Counted from the stretch's first letter, positions 23,258-31,247 are shown. The stretch: DNA of 37,496 nt from Minisyncoccus sp023229485 (GCA_041663645.1 JBAYMH010000006.1:1-37496); one strand, 5' to 3'. The notes: generated by a model from the letters alone, not told the origin. Numbers and translations are program-made.

Positions 23258-24073
23258 TTACTTTTTCTTTTTCACTGCTGTTGTTTTTTTTGCTTTTTTT
23301 TCTGGCTTCTCTTCCACTTCTGGCATTTCTTCTACGACCACATCTTCAGTTTTAATCTCCTTAGTAGGTTTTACTTCTTTTACATCTTCTGCTCCAAAAA
23401 AATCATCCTTTAGGAATGCAAATTGAGAAATAAGAATCTTCAGAGCTTCATTTAATGCGTCTTCTGGAGTTATGGTGCCATCTGTTTCTACTTCCAAGCT
23501 TACTTTATCAAAATCAGTCCTTTTTCCAACTCTCATATTCTCAACTATGTAGTTGACTCTCCTGATTGGGGTGAATGCAGCATCAAGCCCAATCACGCCA
23601 ATTCCCTTTTTGTTTTTAGGGTCATCCTGAAATTCATAACCAACACCTTTTTCAATCTTGATTTCTATTTCAAGCTCGGTTCCTTTTTCTGTGACCGTAG
23701 CAATATGAAGATCTGGATTTGCAAGCTCTACTTCGGAAGAAAACTCAAAGTTTTTCCCGATTGCTTCTTTTTCTCCTTTTACCCTAAGAGTTGCCATCTG
23801 AGGCTCATCCCCATGCATCTTGAATCTTAACTGTTTCAAGTTCATCAAAATATTTAGGACATCTTCTTTTACTCCTGGTATGGTTGAAAACTCATGAGGA
23901 GCATCTTTTATCTTTGCTTCTGTAACAGCAGCACCAATAAGAGACGATAGAATTACTCTTCGGAGGGCGTTACCAATAGTAACTCCATATCCAGGATACA
24001 ATGACTCTATTTCAAAAACGGAATGATTTTCCTTTATTTTTTTGTTTTTGATAGAAGTTGGTAATGAAATCAT
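23258..24073 (-). CDS. rpoA: RNA polymerase alpha subunit lacking the C-terminal domain
   Basis: Residues 1 to about 220 are a complete alpha N-terminal domain (LYPGYGVTIGNALRRVILSS, the RPIRRVNY-like TPIRRVNYIVENMRVGKRTDFDKV), which dimerises and nucleates polymerase assembly. After FAFLKDD the chain ends in about 45 residues of Glu/Lys/Val-rich sequence. The alpha C-terminal domain, normally about 80 residues with a helix-hairpin-helix that binds UP elements and activators, is absent; the total is 271 residues against about 330. The gene ends cleanly in Lys-rich sequence, so this is not a simple frameshift in the window. Confidence 0.95.
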   Translation of the reverse strand: MISLPTSIKNKKIKENHSVFEIESLYPGYGVTIGNALRRVILSSLIGAAVTEAKIKDAPHEFSTIPGVKEDVLNILMNLKQLRFKMHGDEPQMATLRVKGEKEAIGKNFEFSSEVELANPDLHIATVTEKGTELEIEIKIEKGVGYEFQDDPKNKKGIGVIGLDAAFTPIRRVNYIVENMRVGKRTDFDKVSLEVETDGTITPEDALNEALKILISQFAFLKDDFFGAEDVKEVKPTKEIKTEDVVVEEMPEVEEKPEKKAKKTTAVKKKK

Positions 24074-24131
24074 ATTTTATTATTTTTTAGAATTTTAAAA
24101 ATCCTAAGTTTTAATTACCCTTAAACTTAAA

Positions 24132-24776
24132 TTATCTTGAATAGTGTTCAAAGACTGTTGTAATATCAGACGGTAGTTGAATATCCTCGGCAAGAGGTAA
24201 TCTTACTACTGATGCTTCTATTTTGCCTGCATCAAAAGATAGCCATTTAGGAGCTGGATTTTTCTTCGCTAGCTCAACGATATCTTTTAATGTGTCTTTG
24301 TTTTTTGAACCTTCTCTCACTGTAACGATATCTCCTGCTTTTAACTGCATTGAAGGGATATCTACCTTTCTACGATTCACCAAGAAATGTCCGTGAGTTG
24401 CAAGTTGATTAGCATGACTTCTTGATCTTGCCCATCCTAAACGAAAAATAATATTATCAAGGCGGGTTTCAATCTTTGCTACAAGAGCATCAGAAACACT
24501 TTTAATCTTTGCCCTATCACGATAAATTTCTTTAACGTACTTCTTGAATTGTGATTCGGATAATTGGTACCATCTTTTCATCTTTTGCTTTTCAGCAAGC
24601 TCTTTTCCATATTCTGAAATAGATGACCTTCTCTTTTTGGCTCGCTGTCCTGGAGCGAATGGTCTGTCGATCATTGCACACTTATTAGACATACATTTTT
24701 CCCCTTTAAGAAAAAGCTTATCTCCCATTCTCCTGCAAATTTTGCACTTGGCTTGTGTTTTCATAGTTAGCTTCAC
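24132..24776 (-). CDS. rpsD: 30S ribosomal protein S4 (zinc-type)
   Basis: The 214-residue protein carries CKIC near residues 11-14 and a second Cys pair (C27 and C32 region) forming the zinc-binding N-terminus of C+ S4 proteins. The S4 RNA-binding domain follows, with RLDNIIFRLGWARSRSHANQLATHGHFLVN. S4 nucleates 30S assembly on 16S rRNA and in some bacteria represses its own operon. The start is two bases after the rpsK stop, so it is translationally coupled. Confidence 0.97.
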   Translation of the reverse strand: MKLTMKTQAKCKICRRMGDKLFLKGEKCMSNKCAMIDRPFAPGQRAKKRRSSISEYGKELAEKQKMKRWYQLSESQFKKYVKEIYRDRAKIKSVSDALVAKIETRLDNIIFRLGWARSRSHANQLATHGHFLVNRRKVDIPSMQLKAGDIVTVREGSKNKDTLKDIVELAKKNPAPKWLSFDAGKIEASVVRLPLAEDIQLPSDITTVFEHYSR

Positions 24777-24778
24777 AA

Positions 24779-25231
24779 TTATAATCTTCTTGGTTTTTTA
24801 GCTCGACAACCATTATGTGGTATTGGGGTTGCATCTTTAATAGATATAACTTCAAATCCTTGATTGGCAATTGATCTTAATGCTGATTCTCTTCCAGAGC
24901 CGACACCCTTTACTATTATCTGCAATCTTTTCATTCCTGTTTTTTCGGCAATCAATCCTACGGCCTCAGCCACCTTAGAAGCAGCAAACGGACTAGACTT
25001 TTTGGTACCTTTAAAACCAAGCTTTCCAGCAGATTTTCCAGTTAAAACGTTTCCTAGTGCGTCAGTCAAGCTGATAATGGTATTGTTATAAGAGCTAAAG
25101 ATGTAAACTCTACCTTCTTTACCCAAAGGAGCCCTTGTAGTTGCAGTGTTTTTTTGCATTGCCTTCTCAACAGCTTCCCCTTCCTTAATCATCTCTTCTT
25201 CAGTTTTTTTGATAACATGTTTTTTACCCAT
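24779..25231 (-). CDS. rpsK: 30S ribosomal protein S11
   Basis: GRVYIFSSYNNTIISLTDALGNVLT and GFKGTKKSSPFAA, GVGSGRESALRSI and the terminal HNGCRAKKPRRL are diagnostic for S11, which lines the platform of the 30S subunit near the Shine-Dalgarno duplex site. An N-terminal extension of about 35 residues (MGKKHVIKKTEEEMI and on) makes it 150 residues instead of about 130. Given that the 16S 3' tail here looks altered, changes in S11 and other platform proteins would be interesting to compare. Confidence 0.97.
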   Translation of the reverse strand: MGKKHVIKKTEEEMIKEGEAVEKAMQKNTATTRAPLGKEGRVYIFSSYNNTIISLTDALGNVLTGKSAGKLGFKGTKKSSPFAASKVAEAVGLIAEKTGMKRLQIIVKGVGSGRESALRSIANQGFEVISIKDATPIPHNGCRAKKPRRL

Positions 25232-25294
25232 AACGATATCTTCAATTGCTAATTAAATATAATTGCTATAATTTTAAATATTAAAAAATTAAGA

Positions 25295-25684
25295 CTATTT
25301 TGGAGAAGGTGGAGCTTTTCTACCAGATCCAACCGTATTTCTTCGATTACCTCGTACGGTTCGGCTGTTAATCCTAGAAGTTTGCCCTCTAACAGGTAAT
25401 CCCTTAGAGTGTCTACTTCCTCTCCAGCTGCCAATATCTTTGAGACGCTTGATGTTCATCATAACGTCTCTACGAAGTTCTCCTTCGACCCTGAAGTTCT
25501 TTTCAATAACCTGTTTTAGTCTACCGATCTCATCTTGAGTTAAATCTTTGGCCTTTTTTCTCAAATCAATATTACATTCAGCTAAAACCCTCTTACTTAA
25601 AGAAGGTCCGATTCCATAGATGTAAGTCAAGCCGATATCAATTGTTTTTTCATCAGGAATGTTGATTCCTATAATTCTTGCCAT
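25295..25684 (-). CDS. rpsM: 30S ribosomal protein S13
   Basis: MARIIGINIPDEKTIDIGLTYIYGIG and the C-terminal HSKGLPVRGQTSRINSRTVR identify S13, found in the 30S head where it contacts the 50S subunit and P-site tRNA. The length of 129 residues is usual. It follows rpmJ in the operon; a 63-base gap separates it from rpsK. No clear Shine-Dalgarno motif. Confidence 0.97.
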   Translation of the reverse strand: MARIIGINIPDEKTIDIGLTYIYGIGPSLSKRVLAECNIDLRKKAKDLTQDEIGRLKQVIEKNFRVEGELRRDVMMNIKRLKDIGSWRGSRHSKGLPVRGQTSRINSRTVRGNRRNTVGSGRKAPPSPK

Positions 25685-25711
25685 ATTGTCTCTTAATCTT
25701 AATAAATTATA

Positions 25712-25831
25712 TTATGCACCTTGTCTTTGTTTGTGCTTTGGGTTTTTCTTACAAATCACATAAACACGTCCTTTTCGACGAACAATCTTGCAGTCCATAC
25801 ACATTTTTTTGACTGATGGGTTTACTTTCAT
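25712..25831 (-). CDS. rpmJ: 50S ribosomal protein L36
   Basis: A 39-residue gene with MKVNPSVKKMCMDCKIVRRK followed by GRVYVICKKNPKHKQRQG. The pattern CxxC, then Cys and His, is the zinc-binding form of L36. It is one residue longer than the usual 37-38. It lies exactly where expected, between infA and rpsM, and is too short for usual gene-length cutoffs, so it may be missed by automatic annotation. Confidence 0.97.
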   Translation of the reverse strand: MKVNPSVKKMCMDCKIVRRKGRVYVICKKNPKHKQRQGA

Positions 25832-25841
25832 AATAACTATA

Positions 25842-26063
25842 TTATTTCTTTCTAAAAATTATTCTGCCTCTCCTATTATCGTAGGGAGAAAATTCTACTG
25901 TAATCCTGTCTCCAGGAAGAATTTTTATTTTAAAAATACGAAGTTTCCCGGCTAGATGAGCCAGAACTTCAGAGCCATCCTCCATGGCGACCCTAAAAAA
26001 ACCATTGGGTAGGCTTTCTTCAACTACCCCTTCTCTAAGTATTTTATCGTTTTGTTTAACCAT
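25842..26063 (-). CDS. infA: Translation initiation factor IF-1
   Basis: ATG 26063 gives 73 residues, the family norm (MVKQNDKILREGVVEESLPN and later PYDNRRGRIIFRKK), an OB-fold that blocks the ribosomal A site during initiation. The longer reading frame to 26108 is rejected because a promoter covers its first codons. The predicted transcript starts about 10 bases before the ATG, with no Shine-Dalgarno motif. It is first in the alpha operon. Confidence 0.95.
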   Translation of the reverse strand: MVKQNDKILREGVVEESLPNGFFRVAMEDGSEVLAHLAGKLRIFKIKILPGDRITVEFSPYDNRRGRIIFRKK

Positions 26064-26079
26064 CTCAAAAGATATTAAA

Positions 26080-26108
26080 ACAATAGCAAAAGTTTTAATT
26101 TTGGTCAA
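26080..26108 (-). promoter_or_regulatory. Promoter of the infA-rpsI operon
   Basis: TTGACC, a 17-base spacer and TATTGT on the minus strand; start near 26073, giving a very short infA leader. Confidence 0.6.
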
Positions 26109-26167
26109 GAGATGAGGGATAGTTTTAACTAAAATATAAAAACGTATAAAATTCTTTATTCTGCTTT

Positions 26168-26246
26168 TTCTTTTCTTGAATCGGATTTTCCTGCTGGAAA
26201 ATTCCTTGCGTTCGGCTCAGTCAGCCTCTCGAGTTCAAGAAAAGAA
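26168..26246. repeat. Solitary two-hairpin module (three-way junction)
   Basis: A perfect 13-bp outer stem (TTCTTTTCTTGAA / TTCAAGAAAAGAA) encloses two hairpins: ATTTTCC-TGCT-GGAAAAT (26185-26202) and GGCT-CAGTC-AGCC (26214-26226). The same inner layout, with the same TGCT and CAGTC loops but a different outer stem, recurs beside the tRNA genes at 36597-36644. The rest of 26109-26581 is AT-rich and holds a small GTTTG-CTTCG-CAAAC hairpin at 26321-26335. Confidence 0.75.
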
Positions 26247-26486
26247 TAAGCTTCAACATAATTTTATGACCAAATATGATATTTTAATATGGGACAGAGA
26301 GTGGGATGGTTTAAATGGTAGTTTGCTTCGCAAACTTGAATTTATATATCTTTGCTCTAAAATCAATCAATCTAAAACCGAATTATTTATTTTACTGGTG
26401 TCTTATTATTACTATTTATAATATTCAAGCTTTTAAATAGCAAAACTTGAGCATGCCAAGGGGAGAAAAGTATTAAAACAATAAGA

Positions 26487-26522
26487 TAGGGTTTCTTCGT
26501 CCTAACGGACTCGTTAACCCTA
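26487..26522 (-). terminator. Double hairpin after the baseplate-J-like gene, possible terminator
   Basis: TAGGGTT and AACCCTA enclose an inner GTCC-TAAC-GGAC hairpin. On the minus strand it is followed by TATCTTATTGTTTT, only weakly T-rich. It lies about 60 bases beyond the stop at 26582. Confidence 0.45.
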
Positions 26523-26581
26523 TATTCTTAAAGGTTTTTATTTTTCCTTTATTACTTCAGAATCAATCTAACCGAATTTAC

Positions 26582-27868
26582 TTATTTTACTGATGTTTCT
26601 ATTTTAATTATTATATTATCTTTATTATTTGATATACTTCCTTTCCATGAAGGATTAATATCAATTTCTACTTTTTCGACACCAGCTTCTTCTTTTAGTT
26701 TTAATATTGCTTCTTCTTTGCTCTTTCCTGCAATCTTTTTAATTATCTCGTCGTTGTCTGGAGCAGTAAACATATTGGAAGATGCGGTCAAGTTCATTTC
26801 AAAAGAACTATTCTTTTCAATAACCCCAGAAGCCGAAAATTTGGAATCTCGATAAACAGGAGACTTACCATACTCTAAATTTGCAATAATTCCAAGTAAA
26901 TTTTCTAAATCAACTTTTTTAACTGCTAGAATCCTAGTCTTTATTTTACCTGAAACATCAAAAGAATCGACTTTATCTCCTGACTTTGCCTTTACTTTAA
27001 AGTCGCTAAGATCTTGCATGATAGCCCCCTCGACAATAACGTAATCAGAAGGAATGTTTGAGGATAGTGCTGACGTTACAACACTTAATTGCTCAATCTT
27101 AAATTTATCTTTCGCTGTATTTATATCATTCTGCGAGACTGCCAAGGAGTCTCCTTTTGCACCACCTGTAATTGCGGAAGATGTTTCTGCCCATGTTGTC
27201 GAATAAAATTCTGTTCCATTTAGTTTAGGAACTGAGAATTTTGCTGATTCAATATTGTAATCTTCTCCTGGTTCATCCGCCTCAATTTCTATCTCCACTA
27301 CTCCAGGGCCACTGCTGGTCGCTGCGGGAAGATTGATGGCGGAAATAGAATGATAAGATTTTTCTCCTACGTTTGATAGAAAATGAGTTCCTGTTTTTAA
27401 TGTTAAAGCTGTTGCTGGGCTAAAATTATTATAAACTTTTATTTTTCCCTTTGCGATTCCTCCACCACCAGCACTGCCGGTTGCTCTTATTTTTGATGTA
27501 TAAGTTTGCTCATCATTAAATTCCTTACCGCTCAAAACAATTCTAGTGTCACCTTCTCGTAATTCAAAATTATCTGTCACTGCCACCACTACTGATTTTT
27601 CACCACTTACTTGCTGTATTCTTGGATATATTTTAACTTCGGCTTTCGCATCAATCAAAAAATAAAATCCGAGCCCTCCTCCCACGATAAGGAATGCTAA
27701 AATAGCAAAAATTAAACCTTTAAAGCTTTTTCTTGATTTTTTTCTTTTTTCAGGGTTGTAAGTTGGCATTTCTTTTACTTGAACTTCTAATTCTTCTATT
27801 GGTTGTGCTGATTGCTCGTGTTGCTCTATTTTATTTGGTGGAATAATGTCGTAGATTTTTTTTCGCAT
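26582..27868 (-). CDS. Membrane-anchored baseplate J-like domain protein
   Basis: A cytoplasmic Lys-rich N-terminus (1-48) precedes a membrane helix (about 49-72) and a large outer region with GKIKVYNNFSPATALTLKTGTHF and INLPAATSSGPGVVEIEIEA, the pattern annotated in Patescibacteria as baseplate J/gp47-like. The C-terminus has a repeated EIIKKIAGKSKEEA unit. In phages gp47 proteins join the baseplate wedge; in CPR bacteria the anchored form is of unknown role, perhaps in a cell-surface device. It follows alaS by 4 bases and is co-transcribed with it. Confidence 0.82.
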   Translation of the reverse strand: MRKKIYDIIPPNKIEQHEQSAQPIEELEVQVKEMPTYNPEKRKKSRKSFKGLIFAILAFLIVGGGLGFYFLIDAKAEVKIYPRIQQVSGEKSVVVAVTDNFELREGDTRIVLSGKEFNDEQTYTSKIRATGSAGGGGIAKGKIKVYNNFSPATALTLKTGTHFLSNVGEKSYHSISAINLPAATSSGPGVVEIEIEADEPGEDYNIESAKFSVPKLNGTEFYSTTWAETSSAITGGAKGDSLAVSQNDINTAKDKFKIEQLSVVTSALSSNIPSDYVIVEGAIMQDLSDFKVKAKSGDKVDSFDVSGKIKTRILAVKKVDLENLLGIIANLEYGKSPVYRDSKFSASGVIEKNSSFEMNLTASSNMFTAPDNDEIIKKIAGKSKEEAILKLKEEAGVEKVEIDINPSWKGSISNNKDNIIIKIETSVK

Positions 27869-27872
27869 ATTT

Positions 27873-29675
27873 TTACTTTATTAAAATTGCTTTTATTCTT
27901 CTAACGCCCGCACTTGAACTTTCTTCTTTAATAATCTTAAAGGTTCCTAGCTCGCTCGTGTTATTCGCATGAGGCCCAGCACAAATTTCTTTTGAAAAAT
28001 ATTCACTTGCTTGGGGGTCACCAATAGTCCATACTCTCACGGTTTCTGGATATTTTTCCTTAAAAAATGCTAAAGCTCCAACATCCAAAGCTTCATTCAA
28101 TGCCATTTCCTCTTTTTTAACTTCAAGGCTCTCTTTAATCTTTTGATTAACAAGTTGTTCTATTTGTTTTAATTCTTCAGGGGTTACTTTTTGTGTGTGA
28201 GCAAAATCAAATCGAAGCCTCTCAACATTTATATCTGATCCCATTTGCTCCACATGATTGCCCAAAACTTTCCTAAGGGCGGCATGAAGCAAGTGTGTTG
28301 CTGTGTGTAATTTTGCACCCTCCTCTCCAGCATCTTTTCCAACACCTCCAAATTTCTTTTCTGCCCCTGACCGTGATAAATCCTGATGTTTTTTTAATGA
28401 TTCTAGAAAGCTTACTTTATCTATTTTAAAACCTTTTTCACTGACAATTTCTTCGGTTAATTCTAGTGGAAAACCGTAACTCTGATATAGATTAAAAGCG
28501 TCTTCTCCACTAATAACACCTTCTTTACTATTCTCTAATTGTTTTTCCAAAATAGCTAATCCAGATTTTAATGTTTTTTCAAATTTCTCTTCTTCTGCCC
28601 TAATTACACTATAAATCTTTTGCTTGCTTCCGTCTAATTCGGGATAAACTGAATCGTATTTTTCAAAAATATAATCTCCCAAGGATATGCTATTTTCAAT
28701 ACCAATCATTTTTGAATATCTGACACATCGTCTAATAATTCTTCGTAAAATATATCCTTGACCGACGTTTGATGGCTCGACGCCATCTCCTGCTAAAAAT
28801 ATAGCACTTCTAGTGTGATCTACTACGATGCGAAAAGCTTGTTTATTTTCTTTGTATTTTTTTCCTGAAGATTGCTCTATTTTTTTAATCATCCCCTCAA
28901 AAATATCTGTTTCGTAAGCAGAACTACTTTCATTTAGTATTGATAAAAGTCTTTCAAATCCAATCCCAGTATCAATGTTGGTTTGATTCAAAAGCTCATA
29001 CTTGCCATCTTCATTACGATTATACTGCATAAAAACAAGATTCCAGATTTCAACGACTCTTTTACAATGATCACAGTTGGGACCGCAATCTGGTCGATTA
29101 CAGCCTAAGTGTTCGCCCCGATCATAATGTATTTCCGAACAAGGACCGCAGGGTCCAATATTACTAACTGGTCCCCAAAAATTATCTTTAGCACTACACT
29201 CAATAATCCTATCCCGGGCAATGCCATGCTCTAGCCAAATGTTTATTGCTTCTTCATCCTTTTCAATTCCATTTTCTCCTCTAAAAACTGTAACGTAAAA
29301 ATTATTTTTATCTAGTCCAAGTTCATCAACCAAAAAGTCCATTGCAAATTTAATGGCTCCTGACTTAAAGTATCCGTTTTCATCTTGGCCGATTGACCAA
29401 TTCCCTAGCATCTCAAAAAACGTATGATGTGTATCGTCTCCAATCTCCTCTATGTCACCAGTACGAAAACATTTCTGACAAGATGCTAGATGTCTATTCC
29501 CAAACTCTTCTACGGGGTCTTTTTTGCCCGATAGATACAAAGAAAATTGTTGCATCCCCGCTGTAGTTAGAAGTACGCTTGGGTCTGTTGGTAAAAGTGA
29601 TGAAGATGGGACTATTTTGTGATTTCTCTCTCTGAAAAAAGTAAGAAACTTATCCCTTAATTCCTGTGATGTCAT
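27873..29675 (-). CDS. alaS: Alanyl-tRNA synthetase, short form without C-Ala domain
   Basis: The N-terminal class II core (FLTFFRERNHKIVPSSSLLP; GMQQF; RIIRRCVRYSKMIG) activates alanine. The editing domain keeps its zinc site: HLLHA near residue 460 and CAGPHANN near 565. After SSSAGVRRIKAIL the protein stops at 600 residues, whereas most bacterial enzymes continue to about 870 with an oligomerisation/C-Ala domain that bridges tRNA to both sites. An internal four-Cys segment (CNRPDCGPNCDHC) suggests a further zinc knuckle. The cognate tRNA-Ala is in the same window with its G3:U70 identity pair. Confidence 0.96.
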   Translation of the reverse strand: MTSQELRDKFLTFFRERNHKIVPSSSLLPTDPSVLLTTAGMQQFSLYLSGKKDPVEEFGNRHLASCQKCFRTGDIEEIGDDTHHTFFEMLGNWSIGQDENGYFKSGAIKFAMDFLVDELGLDKNNFYVTVFRGENGIEKDEEAINIWLEHGIARDRIIECSAKDNFWGPVSNIGPCGPCSEIHYDRGEHLGCNRPDCGPNCDHCKRVVEIWNLVFMQYNRNEDGKYELLNQTNIDTGIGFERLLSILNESSSAYETDIFEGMIKKIEQSSGKKYKENKQAFRIVVDHTRSAIFLAGDGVEPSNVGQGYILRRIIRRCVRYSKMIGIENSISLGDYIFEKYDSVYPELDGSKQKIYSVIRAEEEKFEKTLKSGLAILEKQLENSKEGVISGEDAFNLYQSYGFPLELTEEIVSEKGFKIDKVSFLESLKKHQDLSRSGAEKKFGGVGKDAGEEGAKLHTATHLLHAALRKVLGNHVEQMGSDINVERLRFDFAHTQKVTPEELKQIEQLVNQKIKESLEVKKEEMALNEALDVGALAFFKEKYPETVRVWTIGDPQASEYFSKEICAGPHANNTSELGTFKIIKEESSSAGVRRIKAILIK

Positions 29676-29705
29676 TTCTGAGTTTATTTATTGTTATCTA
29701 GTGAT

Positions 29706-29714
29706 ATTATAGCA
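29706..29714 (-). promoter_or_regulatory. Extended -10 promoter of alaS
   Basis: TGCTATAAT on the minus strand is a consensus extended -10 element about 20 bases before the expected start; no good -35 box is visible, which is normal for this class. Confidence 0.6.
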
Positions 29715-29746
29715 GATTTTGGAACAAATTAAAGAGTTGTGGAAAA

Positions 29747-29776
29747 TAAAAAAATCAATCCTATAAAAAGATTGAT
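29747..29776 (-). terminator. Terminator of the TPR-like gene
   Basis: ATCAATC and GATTGAT around a 9-base loop, followed on the minus strand by seven Ts. Confidence 0.85.
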
Positions 29777-29781
29777 ATGAT

Positions 29782-30330
29782 TTATGATTTCGAATGTATT
29801 TCTTCTTGAAGTTTTTGGGCATTCAGTAACCCTAATAGAAAAGAAATATCCTCTGGATCATTTCGTAGCACTTTCTTCCAAAGATTGACAGTTTGGTTCA
29901 TTACTTGCAGTGCCGAGTCTATATTTCCTTGCTCTTTTAGGCTGATTGCATAATAATACAAATTGTTTGCTCGATGCTGATGATGATCTGGATTATATCG
30001 ACAATTTGCTAGCATGAAGTTGGAATTAGCCTCAATATACTCCCCTGTTTCATATAGTAACCGCCCAAGACTGTGTTGCATATGGATTGCAAAAAGCTCG
30101 GAAGATCCTTCATACTCCTGAACCAATTTCTTTGCTAACTCGATATAGTCTTTTGGATTACTTATAAGACGCACGGACATAATAAAATAATTGCAAATCT
30201 CTGGATTTTTACCTCCATTTTCAATGAAGTTTAGAATTATGCGAATAACTTCGGTATAATTCTTAGCATCAAAAAGTCCTTCAATCTTTTCAAGGAACGA
30301 TACTTCCATTTTTACTTCCTTTTCTTCCAT
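29782..30330 (-). CDS. TPR-like helical protein
   Basis: The promoter at 30362-30390 rules out the longest frame start. ATG 30330, nine bases after AGGAG, gives 182 residues; ATG 30309 with its own GGAAG is an equally good choice. Helix pairs such as LGRLLYETGEYIEANSNFML and NLYYYAISLKEQGNIDSALQ match the tetratricopeptide pattern (small-Gly-Tyr, Ala at positions 8 and 20), so it is probably a protein-binding adaptor. It has no signal peptide and stands alone between promoter and terminator. Confidence 0.78.
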   Translation of the reverse strand: MEEKEVKMEVSFLEKIEGLFDAKNYTEVIRIILNFIENGGKNPEICNYFIMSVRLISNPKDYIELAKKLVQEYEGSSELFAIHMQHSLGRLLYETGEYIEANSNFMLANCRYNPDHHQHRANNLYYYAISLKEQGNIDSALQVMNQTVNLWKKVLRNDPEDISFLLGLLNAQKLQEEIHSKS

Positions 30331-30361
30331 TTTTTCCATCTCCTTTTGTGAGATACTACTA

Positions 30362-30390
30362 TAAATACAATATAATATACCTTTTGTCAA
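30362..30390 (-). promoter_or_regulatory. Promoter of the TPR-like gene
   Basis: TTGACA, a 17-base spacer and TATTTA, just upstream of the chosen starts. Confidence 0.65.
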
Positions 30391-30436
30391 TTATTTTTGG
30401 AAATGCACACAAACATACGATAATTTTTACAAAAAT

Positions 30437-30661
30437 AAAAAAGCACTTGATTGTGCTTGAAATAAAAAAAGAGCTTTATTTTCAATCCCGCTCTAAGGAT
30501 TTAATCAACTCTGTCATAACTAGAACAGAGCTTTGCATGGTATTTCCCTTCGCAGGTACCATGCACCTCACATTCCACCCGAATTTTTTTGAATCGATGG
30601 AGAATATCAATGCAATGCGAACAGCAATTGCATTGAGAGGGGTTTTTCATATTTTCCCCTC
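30437..30661 (-). ncRNA. Run of five hairpins downstream of the 160-residue gene
   Basis: On the minus strand, from the stop codon onward: GAGGGG/CCCCTC (30637-30661, overlapping the stop), a 10-bp stem TCAATGCAAT/ATTGCATTGA (30607-30636), GCATGGTA/TACCATGC (30535-30564), CTCTGT/ACAGAG (30509-30530) and finally AAGCAC/GTGCTT (30441-30458) with T-rich sequence behind it. It may be a structured 3' UTR, a stable decay fragment, or an independent RNA. The 30391-30436 part is AT-rich and empty. Confidence 0.5.
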
Positions 30662-31129
30662 CGGCAACAAATATTCATAGTCGCTTTCCGACATGAATAT
30701 TGTTCCCAGCACCTTGTACCCGTTACAGTACTCTAGGTGCTCTTCCCCTTCGTTCAACGGGATAATGCTATCTCCCTCTTCCGCCAGTGCGAAGAAGGAA
30801 GTTGCCCTTATTTGGGCTATTTCGTGTCGCATGCTTTCGTATCCGACACGAAGCAGATATATTTCCGAAGTAAATTCGGCGGGGTTTATCTCTCTCCCCG
30901 TTATTTTGCTGAGTCTTGCCAGATCTTCTGGCTTGACTCGCCCCTCTCCTGTTAGTAAGCAAAAGGGCTTGCCGCCAACAGACACAGCATCAAATAGAAA
31001 CTCTGATGCCGTTCCGTGTCTGTTTCCGTGCTCGCATGTATCAACATGCTTAAGCACGTCCGTATCGACTATATCGATACGGTTCCCATCCGTGTCGTAT
31101 AACCAACACGGTAAAAAAAATACTTCCAT
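30647..31129 (-). CDS. Hypothetical protein from a gene of higher G+C
   Basis: ATG 31129 has a perfect AAGGAGG five bases upstream, the best ribosome site in the window. The 160-residue soluble protein has mixed strand/helix character (VFFLPCWLYDTDGNRIDIVD; FDAVSVGGKPFCLLTGEGRV; YKVLGTIFMSESDYEYLLP) and six Cys/His clusters without a clear metal pattern. I recognise no family. Base composition is visibly richer in G+C than the neighbouring genes and codons such as CGG, GCC and CTC are common, suggesting transfer. A 420-base leader with hairpins precedes it and five hairpins follow it, so expression is probably controlled at RNA level (inference). Confidence 0.72.
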   Translation of the reverse strand: MEVFFLPCWLYDTDGNRIDIVDTDVLKHVDTCEHGNRHGTASEFLFDAVSVGGKPFCLLTGEGRVKPEDLARLSKITGREINPAEFTSEIYLLRVGYESMRHEIAQIRATSFFALAEEGDSIIPLNEGEEHLEYCNGYKVLGTIFMSESDYEYLLPEGKI

Positions 31130-31172
31130 CTTTACCTCCTTATCCCTTTTTTTATGGGAAATTGCAGGTCTT

Positions 31173-31247
31173 TTAAAAAAGACCTACTGCAACTTGCCCA
31201 TTATTCCAATAGGCAATAAAATGGATACGATTTTTAATCTTATGCAT
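31173..31247 (-). CDS. Possible 24-residue leader peptide
   Basis: Inside the leader an ATG with TAGGT seven bases upstream opens 24 codons (MHKIKNRIHFIAYWNNGQVA...) whose stop lies in the GGTCTTTT hairpin. Its position 43 bases before the main gene would fit an attenuating or coupling peptide. Only the position and the short frame support it. Confidence 0.25.
   Translation of the reverse strand: MHKIKNRIHFIAYWNNGQVAVGLF

Noticed and set aside
26064..26108. Longer N-terminus for IF-1
   Set aside because: Covered by the operon promoter, and the shorter form matches the normal IF-1 length.
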